NCBI GenBank assembly: GCA_031396305.1 | Contig: JANNKM010000173.1 | Span: 1-7,122, forward strand | Direction: 5' to 3' | Length of the DNA stretch: 7,122 nt | DNA from: JAEMQF01 sp031396305 | GTDB lineage: Bacteria; Pseudomonadota; Gammaproteobacteria; Burkholderiales; Burkholderiaceae_C | Translations under genes and position numbers: made by a program | Notes under the pieces: generated by a model | Told to the model about the DNA's origin: nothing | Database searches by the model: none | The model's input: the letters and a program-made list of their open reading frames with translations, nothing else | Shown here: positions 1-6,705 of the stretch, piece after piece | Position numbering within the stretch: position 1 is the first letter of the stretch | Layout: each line of letters opens with the position of its first letter

Positions 1-617
1 TCGGCGAAGGCCCGGCGGCGCGCTCGATCAAACTCGATCTGCAGCCGTTCACGCTCGTCGGCGCGACGACGCGCGCCGGCATGCTGACGAATCCGCTGCG
101 CGACCGCTTTGGCATCGTCACGCGGCTGGAGTTCTATACGGCTGAAGAGCTGGCGCGCATCGTGAAGCGCTCTGCGGGCTTGTTGAAGGTAGACACCGAT
201 GTGGAGGGCGTGTTCGAGATCGCACGCCGCTCGCGCGGAACACCGCGCATCGCGAACCGGCTGCTGCGCCGCGTGCGCGACTACGCCGATGTGAAAGGCA
301 ACGGCAGCATCGACAAGAGTGTCGCCGACAAGGCCCTGGTAATGCTCGACGTCGACCCGCAGGGCCTGGACGTGATGGACCGCAAGCTGCTGGAGGCCGT
401 GATCCACCGTTTCGACGGCGGGCCGGTGGGCCTGGACAATGTGGCCGCGGCGATCGGCGAAGAGCGCGACACGATCGAAGACGTGATCGAGCCGTTCCTC
501 ATCCAGCAGGGCTACTTGCAGCGCACGCCGCGCGGCCGCGTGGCCACGCTCGCGGCGTACCGGCACCTCGGGCTGAACGTGCCCAAGAGCCTGGGTGAAG
601 ACTTGTTCAGCGCCTGA
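1..617 (+). CDS. ruvB: RuvB, Holliday junction branch-migration ATPase (3' part only)
   Basis: RuvB is the hexameric AAA+ motor that, with RuvA, drives branch migration of Holliday junctions in recombinational repair; it acts on DNA in the cytoplasm. The reading frame is open from the left edge (first full codon at 3) and gives 204 residues, roughly the last 60% of a protein that is usually about 335-355 residues long. Walker A and B lie outside the window. Visible in order are the sensor I segment LVGATTRAG (partial residues 18-26), the LRDRFG arginine-finger box (32-37), the sensor II segment GTPRIANRLLRR, and the C-terminal winged-helix domain, running from about GLDVMDRKLLEAV to the end with the typical YLQRTPRGR. 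The TGA stop is at 615-617. An internal ATG at 81 is not the start, because conserved RuvB sequence continues upstream of it. The gene converges on folE. The family call is secure. Confidence 0.97.
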   Translation, partial: GEGPAARSIKLDLQPFTLVGATTRAGMLTNPLRDRFGIVTRLEFYTAEELARIVKRSAGLLKVDTDVEGVFEIARRSRGTPRIANRLLRRVRDYADVKGNGSIDKSVADKALVMLDVDPQGLDVMDRKLLEAVIHRFDGGPVGLDNVAAAIGEERDTIEDVIEPFLIQQGYLQRTPRGRVATLAAYRHLGLNVPKSLGEDLFSA

Positions 618-667
618 ACTGCACCGCCGTTTCCAGGGCGCTCAGCCTGGTCGCTCGTATGGCGCCG

Positions 668-691
668 AGGCCTTCGTCAGCTGCAAGGCCT
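668..691. terminator. Possible hairpin between convergent ruvB and folE
   Basis: AGGCCTT (668-674) is perfectly complementary to AAGGCCT (685-691) across a 10-nt loop. It lies in the 97-bp gap between the ends of two convergent genes, where a bidirectional terminator would be expected. The stem is only 7 bp and no clear T-tract follows on either strand, so this is a weak candidate. A second, smaller pairing (CCAGG 633-637 with CCTGG 646-650) sits just upstream. Confidence 0.3.
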
Positions 692-714
692 ATTGCGGGC
701 CCTTGCGCGCGGAC

Positions 715-1443
715 TCAGTCTTTCCTGCTCAGCAGCGAAAGGAACTCGCGTCGCAAGGTCGGATTTTCCAGGAACGCGCCGTGCATGACGCTGTTCGTCA
801 TCATCGCGCCGTCGTCTTTCACGCCGCGCCAATGCATGCAGAAGTGGTCGGCCTCCATCACGATCGCCAGACCATCGGGCTTGACGCGCTCCTGCAGCTC
901 GTCGGCCAGCATCTTCACTGCCTCTTCCTGAATTTGCGGGCGACTCATGATCCAGTCGCAGATGCGCGCGTACTTTGACAGGCCGATCAGGTTCGAGTCC
1001 TGGTTCGGCAAGATGCCGATCCACACCTTGCCCATGATCGGGCACAGGTGGTGCGAGCACGCGCTCCGCACCTTGATCGGCCCGACGATCATCAACTCGT
1101 TCAGGCGCGCCACGTTCGGAAACTCGGTCACCGCAGGCATCGGCTGGTAGCGCCCGCTGAACACCTCGTTGACGAACATCTTCGCGACGCGCCTGGCCGT
1201 CTCCTGCGTGTTGTGGTCGCCTTGCGTGTCGATCACCAGTGCATGCAGGACCTCCTGCATCCTCACCTCGACTTCGGCGCGCAGTTCATCGAGCTCGCCG
1301 TTGCGGATGAACTCTGCAATGTTGTCGTTGGCGTGGTAGCGCGACTGCGCACCCACGAGCCGATAGCGAATCCGGTCCGACGCCGGCAGGCGGGACAACT
1401 CCTCTTCACTGCGGAATATCCGGGTCGGCACTTCGCGTGACAT
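715..1443 (-). CDS. folE: GTP cyclohydrolase I (FolE)
   Basis: FolE converts GTP to 7,8-dihydroneopterin triphosphate, the first step of tetrahydrofolate synthesis; it is a cytosolic zinc enzyme. The 242-residue product carries the family signature: SACSHHLCPIMGKVWIGILP at 127-146 and ADHFCMHWRGVK at 198-209. By comparison with the E. coli enzyme, the zinc ligands are C129, H132 and C202, with H131 and H200 as catalytic-site histidines. The C-terminal segment MMTNSVMHGAF (214-224) replaces the Thr/Ser-rich stretch of E. coli FolE and resembles a subfamily I recall from other proteobacteria. The frame stays open to an ATG at 1530, but the 29 extra residues look unlike FolE and would run into rsmB. 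I chose the ATG at 1443-1441 because a good Shine-Dalgarno sequence (GAGGGG) lies 5 nt before it. The gene is transcribed divergently from rsmB. Confidence 0.96.
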   Translation of the reverse strand: MSREVPTRIFRSEEELSRLPASDRIRYRLVGAQSRYHANDNIAEFIRNGELDELRAEVEVRMQEVLHALVIDTQGDHNTQETARRVAKMFVNEVFSGRYQPMPAVTEFPNVARLNELMIVGPIKVRSACSHHLCPIMGKVWIGILPNQDSNLIGLSKYARICDWIMSRPQIQEEAVKMLADELQERVKPDGLAIVMEADHFCMHWRGVKDDGAMMTNSVMHGAFLENPTLRREFLSLLSRKD

Positions 1444-1509
1444 CACGTCCCCTCGATTGCAAAACTGGACGGAGCGTACCCCAGGCGGGACAACCGTAGA
1501 CTGCGTGCG
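1444..1509. promoter_or_regulatory. Divergent folE/rsmB intergenic region
   Basis: These 66 bp separate the starts of two divergent genes and should hold promoters for both. On the minus strand the folE Shine-Dalgarno GAGGGG is clear. On the plus strand a -10-like TAGACT (1497-1502, four of six matches to TATAAT) lies 7 nt before the rsmB GTG. No convincing -35 box is visible for either gene, so the promoter placement is inferred from context only. Confidence 0.45.
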
Positions 1510-2886
1510 GTGAAAACCCCCGCGATTCAATCACCGCACGACGTTCCAGGCCCGGCCTGCCCGCCCTCGCTCCCGCTGGCCACGCTGCTCCAGCATTGCG
1601 CCGCCGCAGTGCAGGCGGTACGCGCCGGGGAGTCGCTGAATGCGGCGCTGGAGCGCTGCCCGCCTCATGCCCGGCCTGGCACACAGGCCTTGAGTTTTCA
1701 TGCGCTGCGATGGCTCGGCTCGGCGCAAGCGGTGCGCGCCTTGCTGGCGCCGCGAACGCCGGCACCGGATGTTGACGCGCTGCTGCTCAGCGCGATTTCA
1801 CTGTTGTGGCCGGGCGCACCAGCGTCGTATGCGGAACATACCGTCGTGGATCAGGCGGTCGCCTGTGCGAACCGAAAGTTGCCGCGCAGCGCGGCTTTCG
1901 TCAATGCCGTGCTGCGGCGTTTCCTGCGCGAACGCGACGCCCTGTGCGCGGCGACGCAGGGCGACGCCGTGGCGTGCTGGAATCATCCGGCGTGGTGGAT
2001 CGAGCGCCTGGCCACGGATTGGCCAGCGCAATCGCAGGCGATTCTGCAGGCCGCGAACCAGCACCCGCCGATGGACCTGCGCGTGAACGCACGGCGCATG
2101 ACGGCTCGGGCCTACGTCGCTCGACTGGCGGAACAAGGCATTGCCGCAACGGCTCGCGATGGCGCGTGCGTGACGCTCAGCGCCCCCTGTCCGGTGTCGC
2201 GCCTGCCGGGCTTTGCATCGGGCGATGTGTCAGTGCAGGATGCAGCGGCGCAACTCGCCGCGCCGTTGCTCCTGGGCCAAGGCCTACCCGTCGGCGCCCG
2301 CGTTCTCGACGCCTGCGCCGCGCCAGGCGGCAAGACGGCGCATCTGCTCGAATTGGCAGACCTTCACGTGACGGCGCTTGACCACGACGCGGCACGCCTG
2401 CAGCGCATCACGCAATCGCTGACACGGCTGGGCCTGCACGCGCAAATTGTGTGCGCCGACGCCACCGACCCCGCAGCGTGGTGGGACGGCGTGCCGTTTG
2501 ACGCGATCCTGCTTGACGCCCCGTGCAGCGCATCCGGCATCGTGCGCCGCCACCCCGACGTGCGCTGGCTGCGCCGCGCGTCTGACATCGATGCATTGGC
2601 CTTGACGCAAACGCGCCTGCTCGAGGCCCTTTGGCCATTGCTCAAACCAGGAAGCCGATTGCTCTATTGCACCTGTTCCGTCTTCAAGAGCGAAGGCCAG
2701 GCCCGGATCGACGCTTTTATGCAACGCCGACAAGACGCGATGAACGTGCACGAGCCCGCTTCCCCGGGTCACCTGCTGCCGCTGTCCGACAATGGTTCGA
2801 TACCCATCCGCCGCGCTGGCGCCCACGCGGCAGCCTCCCCTGGCGACGGTTTCTTCTACGCCCTGATCGAGAAACGCCCGGTTTGA
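1510..2886 (+). CDS. rsmB: 16S rRNA (cytosine-C5) methyltransferase RsmB (Sun/Fmu)
   Basis: RsmB transfers a methyl group from S-adenosylmethionine to C5 of a 16S rRNA cytosine (C967 in E. coli) during small-subunit maturation in the cytoplasm. The 458-residue product is a little longer than E. coli RsmB (about 430). The N-terminal part is alpha-helical and NusB-like, including AEHTVVDQAVACANRK and AAFVNAVLRRFLRER. The C-terminal part is a Rossmann methyltransferase: SAM-binding motif I VLDACAAPGGKT at 265-276, motif IV DAPCSASGIVRRHPD from 336 with the release-assisting C339, and motif VI TCS at 388-390 with nucleophile C389. Both family cysteines are present. The start is GTG at 1510; there is no ATG or GTG upstream in frame near it, and no obvious Shine-Dalgarno sequence. 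The stop codon overlaps the proposed start of the DUF4390 gene, making this the first gene of a likely four-gene operon. Confidence 0.95.
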   Translation: MKTPAIQSPHDVPGPACPPSLPLATLLQHCAAAVQAVRAGESLNAALERCPPHARPGTQALSFHALRWLGSAQAVRALLAPRTPAPDVDALLLSAISLLWPGAPASYAEHTVVDQAVACANRKLPRSAAFVNAVLRRFLRERDALCAATQGDAVACWNHPAWWIERLATDWPAQSQAILQAANQHPPMDLRVNARRMTARAYVARLAEQGIAATARDGACVTLSAPCPVSRLPGFASGDVSVQDAAAQLAAPLLLGQGLPVGARVLDACAAPGGKTAHLLELADLHVTALDHDAARLQRITQSLTRLGLHAQIVCADATDPAAWWDGVPFDAILLDAPCSASGIVRRHPDVRWLRRASDIDALALTQTRLLEALWPLLKPGSRLLYCTCSVFKSEGQARIDAFMQRRQDAMNVHEPASPGHLLPLSDNGSIPIRRAGAHAAASPGDGFFYALIEKRPV

Positions 2887-3509
2887 CTCGCCCGACTCCG
2901 CCCGCCGCGTCATTGCCGCCTGCCGCGCACCGCATTTCGGCCGGTCGCGCGGGCGCCGCTACGCCGTTGTCGCGCCGCGGCCTGCTGCTGGCCGGCGCGA
3001 CACTTTGGTTCCCTCGGCCGACCCGCGCCAGCACGGCCGCCGCGCTGACATTCTTCGAGGTCATCCGCGACGACAACGCTGTCGCGCTCAGCTACGCCAT
3101 CGACTTCGATCTCGGCGCCGCTGCAGTGGACGCGCTGAACAAAGGCGTGCCGCTGCACTTCGTCGCCGAGGTCGAGGTGTTTCGCAGTCGTTGGTACTGG
3201 CGCGACCAGCGCATCGCGCAGGCCGCTCGCACCTGGCGCATCGTGTTTCAGCCGCTCACAGCCAACTACCGCGTCAGCTTCGGTGGCTTGAGTCGCACCT
3301 ACTCAAACCGAGAGGAAGCGCTCGGCGCAGTGCGGCGCAGCGTCGGCTGGCGCATCGCCGAACCAGGCCAGATCGAGAGCGACATCCGGCACTACCTCGA
3401 ATTCAGATTTCGCCTGGACACGAAGCAATTGCCTCGGCCAATTCAGATTGGCATCAGCGGCCAAGCCGACTGGGCACTCGAAGTCGAGCGCACGCAGGCG
3501 TTCAACTGA
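2883..3509 (+). CDS. DUF4390 family exported protein
   Basis: The protein belongs to a family of unknown function (DUF4390) found in betaproteobacteria next to NtrY-type kinases. The recognisable family segments are RSRWYWRDQRIA (101-112), a block around TWRIVFQPLTANYRVSFGGL (117-136), NREEAL (142-147) and DTKQLPRPIQIG (179-190). With a TTG start at 2883 the product has 208 residues; the TTG overlaps the rsmB stop as TTGA, implying translational coupling. A weak GAGA lies about 10 nt upstream. The N-terminus is Pro/Ala-rich, followed by SRRGLLLAGATLWF (30-43), which looks like a signal sequence with a twin-arginine-like motif; cleavage near residues 50-54 is plausible. TTG codons at 2913 and 2967 are alternative starts, and the last would begin almost at the twin arginine. 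The frame is open further upstream to an ATG at 2631, but that part lies inside rsmB and is rejected. I infer a periplasmic protein; its function is unknown. Confidence 0.85.
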   Translation: MTRPTPPAASLPPAAHRISAGRAGAATPLSRRGLLLAGATLWFPRPTRASTAAALTFFEVIRDDNAVALSYAIDFDLGAAAVDALNKGVPLHFVAEVEVFRSRWYWRDQRIAQAARTWRIVFQPLTANYRVSFGGLSRTYSNREEALGAVRRSVGWRIAEPGQIESDIRHYLEFRFRLDTKQLPRPIQIGISGQADWALEVERTQAFN

Positions 3510-3520
3510 ACCCGCCCGCC

Positions 3521-5833
3521 ATGATCAAAGCCACCCGCTGGGCCTGGATCGTCTCTCTGGTTGCCGTGACGGGCGCGGCACTCGTGCTCGCGTTCCTGCT
3601 GTCGTTCGCGACGAATTCTCCCGCTCTGTACGAGCGCCATTACCTGTGGCTGTTCTGGCTCAACGTCGCGGTCGCGGCGTTGCTGGCGCTGGTCATCGTC
3701 ATCGCCTCGGCGCGCCTGGTCGCGCGTCTGCGTCGGCGCAAGTTCGGCAGCCGGTTGCTGCTCAAGCTGGCGGCGATTTTCGCCACAGTCGGCGTGATTC
3801 CGGGCGTGCTCATCTACACCGTGAGTTTTCAGTTCGTCTCGCGCAGCATCGAAAGCTGGTTCGACGTTCGCGTCGAAGGCGCGCTTGACGCCGGCCTGAA
3901 CCTGGGGCGCGCGACGCTGGACGCGCGGGTCAAGGAACTCGGCGAGCGCACCCGCGCCGTCGCCGAGCAACTCGCCGAGCCCGGCGCGATTCGTCCGCTG
4001 GCGCTGGAGCGGCTGCGCGAGCGGCTCGATGCGCGAGACGTCGCGATCACCGGCTCGGCTGGCCAGACGCTCGTCGCGGCAGGCGGGTCCGCGGCCACGT
4101 TCTTGCCCGACCGACCGACACCGACGATGCTGCGCCAGGCACGCCTGGCGCGGGTGATCAGCCAGCTCGAAGGTCTGGACGAGGACAACCCCGCCGCGGC
4201 CTTGAGTGCGCGCGTGCGCGCGCTGGCGTTGATTCCGAGCCGTGATTTCGGCTTGGGTGATCAAGAACGGTTCCTGCTCGTCACGCAGGCCCTGCCACCC
4301 GACCTGGCGGCGAATGCGCTGGCAGTGCAGTCGGCGTATCGAGAGTATCAGCAGCGCGCCCTGGCGCGCGACGGGCTGCGCCGCATGTACATCGGCACGC
4401 TGACCCTGGCCCTCGTGCTCGCCGTGTTCGCCGCGGTGTTGCTCGCCGCACTGCTGGGCAACCAGCTCGCGCGGCCGCTGCTGCTGCTTGCCGAGGGCGT
4501 GCGCCAGGTGGCGCGCGGCGACTTGAGCGCCAAACCCGTGTTTGCGTCGCGCGACGAGCTCGGCGGCCTGACTCGCTCCTTCGCCGAGATGACGCAGCAG
4601 CTCGCCGATGCGCGTGGTCTGGTGCAGCGCAGCGTGGTCCAGGTCGAAGGCGCGCGCGCTGAGCTGCAGACGATCCTCGACAACCTCAGCACCGGTGTTG
4701 TCGTGTTCGACAGCAAGGGCCGGATCGACACCGTCAACCCGGCTGCGACGCGCATCTTGCGCTTGCCGCTCGCGGCGTACCGGCGGGGCCGCCTGGACGA
4801 AGTGCCTGGTCTGGCCGAGTTTGGCAAGTCGATCGAACAACGCTTCGACCTGCACGCTGGCAGCGCCGAAGCAGGCGAGCAATCCCACTGGCAGGATTCG
4901 TTCGAGCTCGCCGCGCCGGGCGCGCAAGACTCGAGCGCTGCGGCAGCCACCGAGCCGCGCAACCGCATGACCCTTCTGGTGCGCGGCGCGCCGATGCCGC
5001 AAGGCGCGCGCCTGCTCGTATTCGACGACATCAGCGAGGTCGTCTCGGCACAGCGCAGCCTGGCCTGGAGTGAAGTGGCACGGCGCCTGGCGCATGAAAT
5101 CAAGAACCCGCTGACGCCGATCCAGCTTTCCGCCGAGCGGCTTCAGCTCAAGCTGGAGTCCAAACTGAGCGCCGCCGACCAGGCCATGTTGAACCGCTCC
5201 GTGAGCACCATCGTCAACCAGGTCCAGGCGATGAAGACGCTGGTCAATGAATTTCGCGACTATGCGCGCCTGCCCGCCGCAGTGATGGTGCCGCTCGACT
5301 TGAATGCCCTGGTCAGCGAGGTTCTCGCGCTGTACTCGACCGCGCAAGACGCCGACCGCTTGCACGCCGACCTCGACGCAGGGCTGCCCGCGATCCTGGG
5401 CGACAGCACGCAATTGCGCCAGATCATCCACAACCTCGTGCAAAACGCCCTCGAGGCCGTGGCGGACCGTGGCGATGGCCGCGTGCGGGTCAACACCGAA
5501 ACTTCGCGTAACGAACTCGGCGAGCCGCGCGCGGTGCGCCTTCAAGTCATCGACAATGGCCCAGGATTTCCGGAAAAGGTCTTGCAACGTGCATTCGAAC
5601 CCTACGTCACGACCAAGAGCAAGGGCACTGGCCTGGGCCTGGCCGTGGTGAAAAAGATCGCCGACGAGCACGGCGCGCGCGTGCGAATTGCCAACCTGGG
5701 CCAGGCCAGCGCAGGCGCTGCCGAGCCCGGCACGACGCATGGCGCGCAAGTTTCGCTATCATTTTCCAAACTCGCGCCGGGCGACGGCTCCGCGGCCGTG
5801 GCGGCCATCGCCGCGGCTCACCGTGCGCACTGA
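3521..5833 (+). CDS. NtrY-type membrane sensor histidine kinase
   Basis: This inner-membrane sensor should autophosphorylate on histidine and pass the phosphate to the regulator encoded just downstream. The 770-residue product has hydrophobic segments at about 8-30, 42-64, 82-106 and 289-313, leaving a periplasmic region of about 180 residues (107-288). These are followed by a HAMP linker (about 311-366), a PAS domain (about 381-505, beginning ELQTILDNLSTGVVVFD) and the kinase core. The H-box is RRLAHEIKNPLTPIQLSAER with H525. The N-box is HNLVQNALEA with N642, the G1 box is DNGPGFP (678-684) and the G2 box is KGTGLGL (701-707). All catalytic boxes are intact. The TM layout and the EIKNPLTPIQLSAERL sequence fit the NtrY family. 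I recall Bordetella PlrS as a relative, which is an inference. The ATG at 3521 lies 11 nt after the DUF4390 stop without a clear Shine-Dalgarno sequence; frame upstream of it overlaps DUF4390 and is rejected. The Ala-rich tail (about 752-770) lies beyond the ATPase fold. Confidence 0.94.
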   Translation: MIKATRWAWIVSLVAVTGAALVLAFLLSFATNSPALYERHYLWLFWLNVAVAALLALVIVIASARLVARLRRRKFGSRLLLKLAAIFATVGVIPGVLIYTVSFQFVSRSIESWFDVRVEGALDAGLNLGRATLDARVKELGERTRAVAEQLAEPGAIRPLALERLRERLDARDVAITGSAGQTLVAAGGSAATFLPDRPTPTMLRQARLARVISQLEGLDEDNPAAALSARVRALALIPSRDFGLGDQERFLLVTQALPPDLAANALAVQSAYREYQQRALARDGLRRMYIGTLTLALVLAVFAAVLLAALLGNQLARPLLLLAEGVRQVARGDLSAKPVFASRDELGGLTRSFAEMTQQLADARGLVQRSVVQVEGARAELQTILDNLSTGVVVFDSKGRIDTVNPAATRILRLPLAAYRRGRLDEVPGLAEFGKSIEQRFDLHAGSAEAGEQSHWQDSFELAAPGAQDSSAAAATEPRNRMTLLVRGAPMPQGARLLVFDDISEVVSAQRSLAWSEVARRLAHEIKNPLTPIQLSAERLQLKLESKLSAADQAMLNRSVSTIVNQVQAMKTLVNEFRDYARLPAAVMVPLDLNALVSEVLALYSTAQDADRLHADLDAGLPAILGDSTQLRQIIHNLVQNALEAVADRGDGRVRVNTETSRNELGEPRAVRLQVIDNGPGFPEKVLQRAFEPYVTTKSKGTGLGLAVVKKIADEHGARVRIANLGQASAGAAEPGTTHGAQVSLSFSKLAPGDGSAAVAAIAAAHRAH

Positions 5834-5839
5834 GAATCC

Positions 5840-6526
5840 ATGGCCACCATTCTTGTAGTTGACGACGAACTGGGCATTCGCGCCCTGCTCTCGGAAATCC
5901 TGACCGATGAAGGCCATAGCGTCGAAGTGGCGGAAAACGCCGCTGAAGCGCGCGCCTGTCGCCAGCGATTCCGCCCGGACCTGGTCCTGCTCGACATCTG
6001 GATGCCCGACGTCGACGGCATCACCTTGCTCAAGGAATGGGGTGCCGCCTCGTTGCTCACGATGCCCGTCATCATGATGAGCGGCCACGGCACGATCGAC
6101 ACCGCCGTCGAGGCCATCAAGTTCGGCGCGCTGGCCTTCCTCGAAAAGCCGGTGACGTTGCAAAAGCTCCTGCGCGCTGTCGAGCAAGGGCTGAGCAAGC
6201 CCGGCGCCGGCCATGCCGTTGCGGACCGTTCGATGCAAACGGCACCTGGCTCCGGCAGCGGCGTGCCAGTGGCGAGCAACGCGATGCTGCCGCTGGCGCC
6301 GTTGCTGCTCGGCCCGCAATCCGAGCAAAGCTTCGACCTGGACCGGCCGCTGCGCGAGGCGCGCGATGCCTTCGAGAAGAGCTACTTCGAGTTCCACCTC
6401 GCTCAGGAAAACGGCAGCATGACGCGCGTGGCCGAGAAGACCGGCCTGGAGCGCACCCACCTGTACCGCAAGCTCAAGCAACTCGGCGTGGACCTCACGC
6501 GCAACAAACGCGCGAGCACGGTGTAG
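5840..6526 (+). CDS. NtrX/Fis-like response regulator without AAA+ domain
   Basis: This is the likely cytoplasmic partner of the adjacent kinase, a phosphorylation-controlled DNA-binding protein. The receiver domain spans about 1-118 with acidic pocket D8/D9, phosphoacceptor D52 in LLDIWMPDVDG, S81 in MMSGHG and K103 in EKP. A Gly/Pro/Ala-rich linker (about 119-165) leads to a C-terminal Fis-type helix-turn-helix (about 175-217), including AEKTGLERTHLYRKLKQLG. The total is 228 residues, against roughly 450 or more for classical NtrX/NtrC regulators. The sigma54-interacting AAA+ domain is absent: there is no Walker A and no GAFTGA motif. The receiver runs smoothly through the linker into the HTH, so this looks like a natural architecture and not a deletion scar. 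The ATG is 6 nt after the kinase stop, with GAGAA overlapping that stop as a weak Shine-Dalgarno. I recall a similar short regulator (PlrR) in Bordetella. Activation through sigma54 seems unlikely. Confidence 0.93.
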   Translation: MATILVVDDELGIRALLSEILTDEGHSVEVAENAAEARACRQRFRPDLVLLDIWMPDVDGITLLKEWGAASLLTMPVIMMSGHGTIDTAVEAIKFGALAFLEKPVTLQKLLRAVEQGLSKPGAGHAVADRSMQTAPGSGSGVPVASNAMLPLAPLLLGPQSEQSFDLDRPLREARDAFEKSYFEFHLAQENGSMTRVAEKTGLERTHLYRKLKQLGVDLTRNKRASTV

Positions 6527-6558
6527 GGTCGTTATGTCAGCAGTTCGCTGCGCGACCC
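6526..6558 (+). terminator. Nested hairpin after the response regulator gene
   Basis: GGGTCG (6526-6531, starting at the last base of the TAG stop) pairs with CGACCC (6553-6558). Inside it GCAG (6540-6543) pairs with CTGC (6548-6551) across a TTCG tetraloop, leaving 8 unpaired nt on the 5' side and 1 on the 3' side. The position suits a 3'-end or termination structure for the four-gene operon, before the tRNA promoter. No T-run follows, so it is not a textbook intrinsic terminator. Confidence 0.35.
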
Positions 6559-6563
6559 TCGGC

Positions 6564-6569
6564 TAGAAT
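6564..6569 (+). promoter_or_regulatory. -10-like box of the tRNA-Phe gene
   Basis: TAGAAT matches the sigma70 -10 consensus at five of six positions and ends 11 nt before the mature 5' end of the tRNA, which would give a leader of only about 4-5 nt. No recognisable -35 hexamer lies at the right distance (the sequence 17 nt upstream is CAGTTC). It is a plausible but unproven promoter element. Confidence 0.4.
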
Positions 6570-6580
6570 GCGCGGCTCAC

Positions 6581-6656
<76 letters not shown>

Positions 6657-6663
6657 AGGAATT

Positions 6664-6700
6664 CAAAGGCTTGCATGTGATCCCACACTGCAAGCCTTTG
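6664..6700 (+). terminator. Long inverted repeat, probable terminator after tRNA-Phe
   Basis: CAAAGGCTTGCA (6664-6675) is perfectly complementary to TGCAAGCCTTTG (6689-6700). The 13-nt spacer can add TGTG/CACA pairs (6676-6679 with 6684-6687) around an ATCC tetraloop, leaving one bulged C at 6688. This makes an approximately 16-bp hairpin 7 nt after the tRNA CCA end. The downstream sequence CGCTTTGTGT is only moderately T-rich. A terminator of the tRNA transcript is the simplest reading; a symmetric protein- or recombinase-binding site is the alternative. Confidence 0.55.
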
Positions 6701-6705
6701 CGCTT

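Noticed and set aside
1444..1530. A 29-codon N-terminal extension of folE to the ATG at 1530
   Set aside because: The extra residues do not resemble FolE, would overlap the rsmB start, and the ATG at 1443 has a good Shine-Dalgarno sequence 5 nt upstream.
2631..2882. Extension of the DUF4390 frame into rsmB, starting at an ATG at 2631
   Set aside because: The translation of this part is Pro/Arg-rich shadow sequence, and the same bases encode conserved RsmB motif VI and the C-terminus.
3005..3520. Extension of the kinase frame upstream to an ATG at 3005 (942 codons in total)
   Set aside because: The extension is Arg-rich, overlaps the DUF4390 coding sequence out of frame, and would push the first membrane segment deep into the protein.
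3443..5749. A 768-codon open frame on the minus strand covering most of the kinase gene
   Set aside because: Such long antisense frames are common opposite GC-rich genes with G/C-ending codons. The translation shows no recognisable domain, while the plus strand encodes a complete histidine kinase with all boxes.
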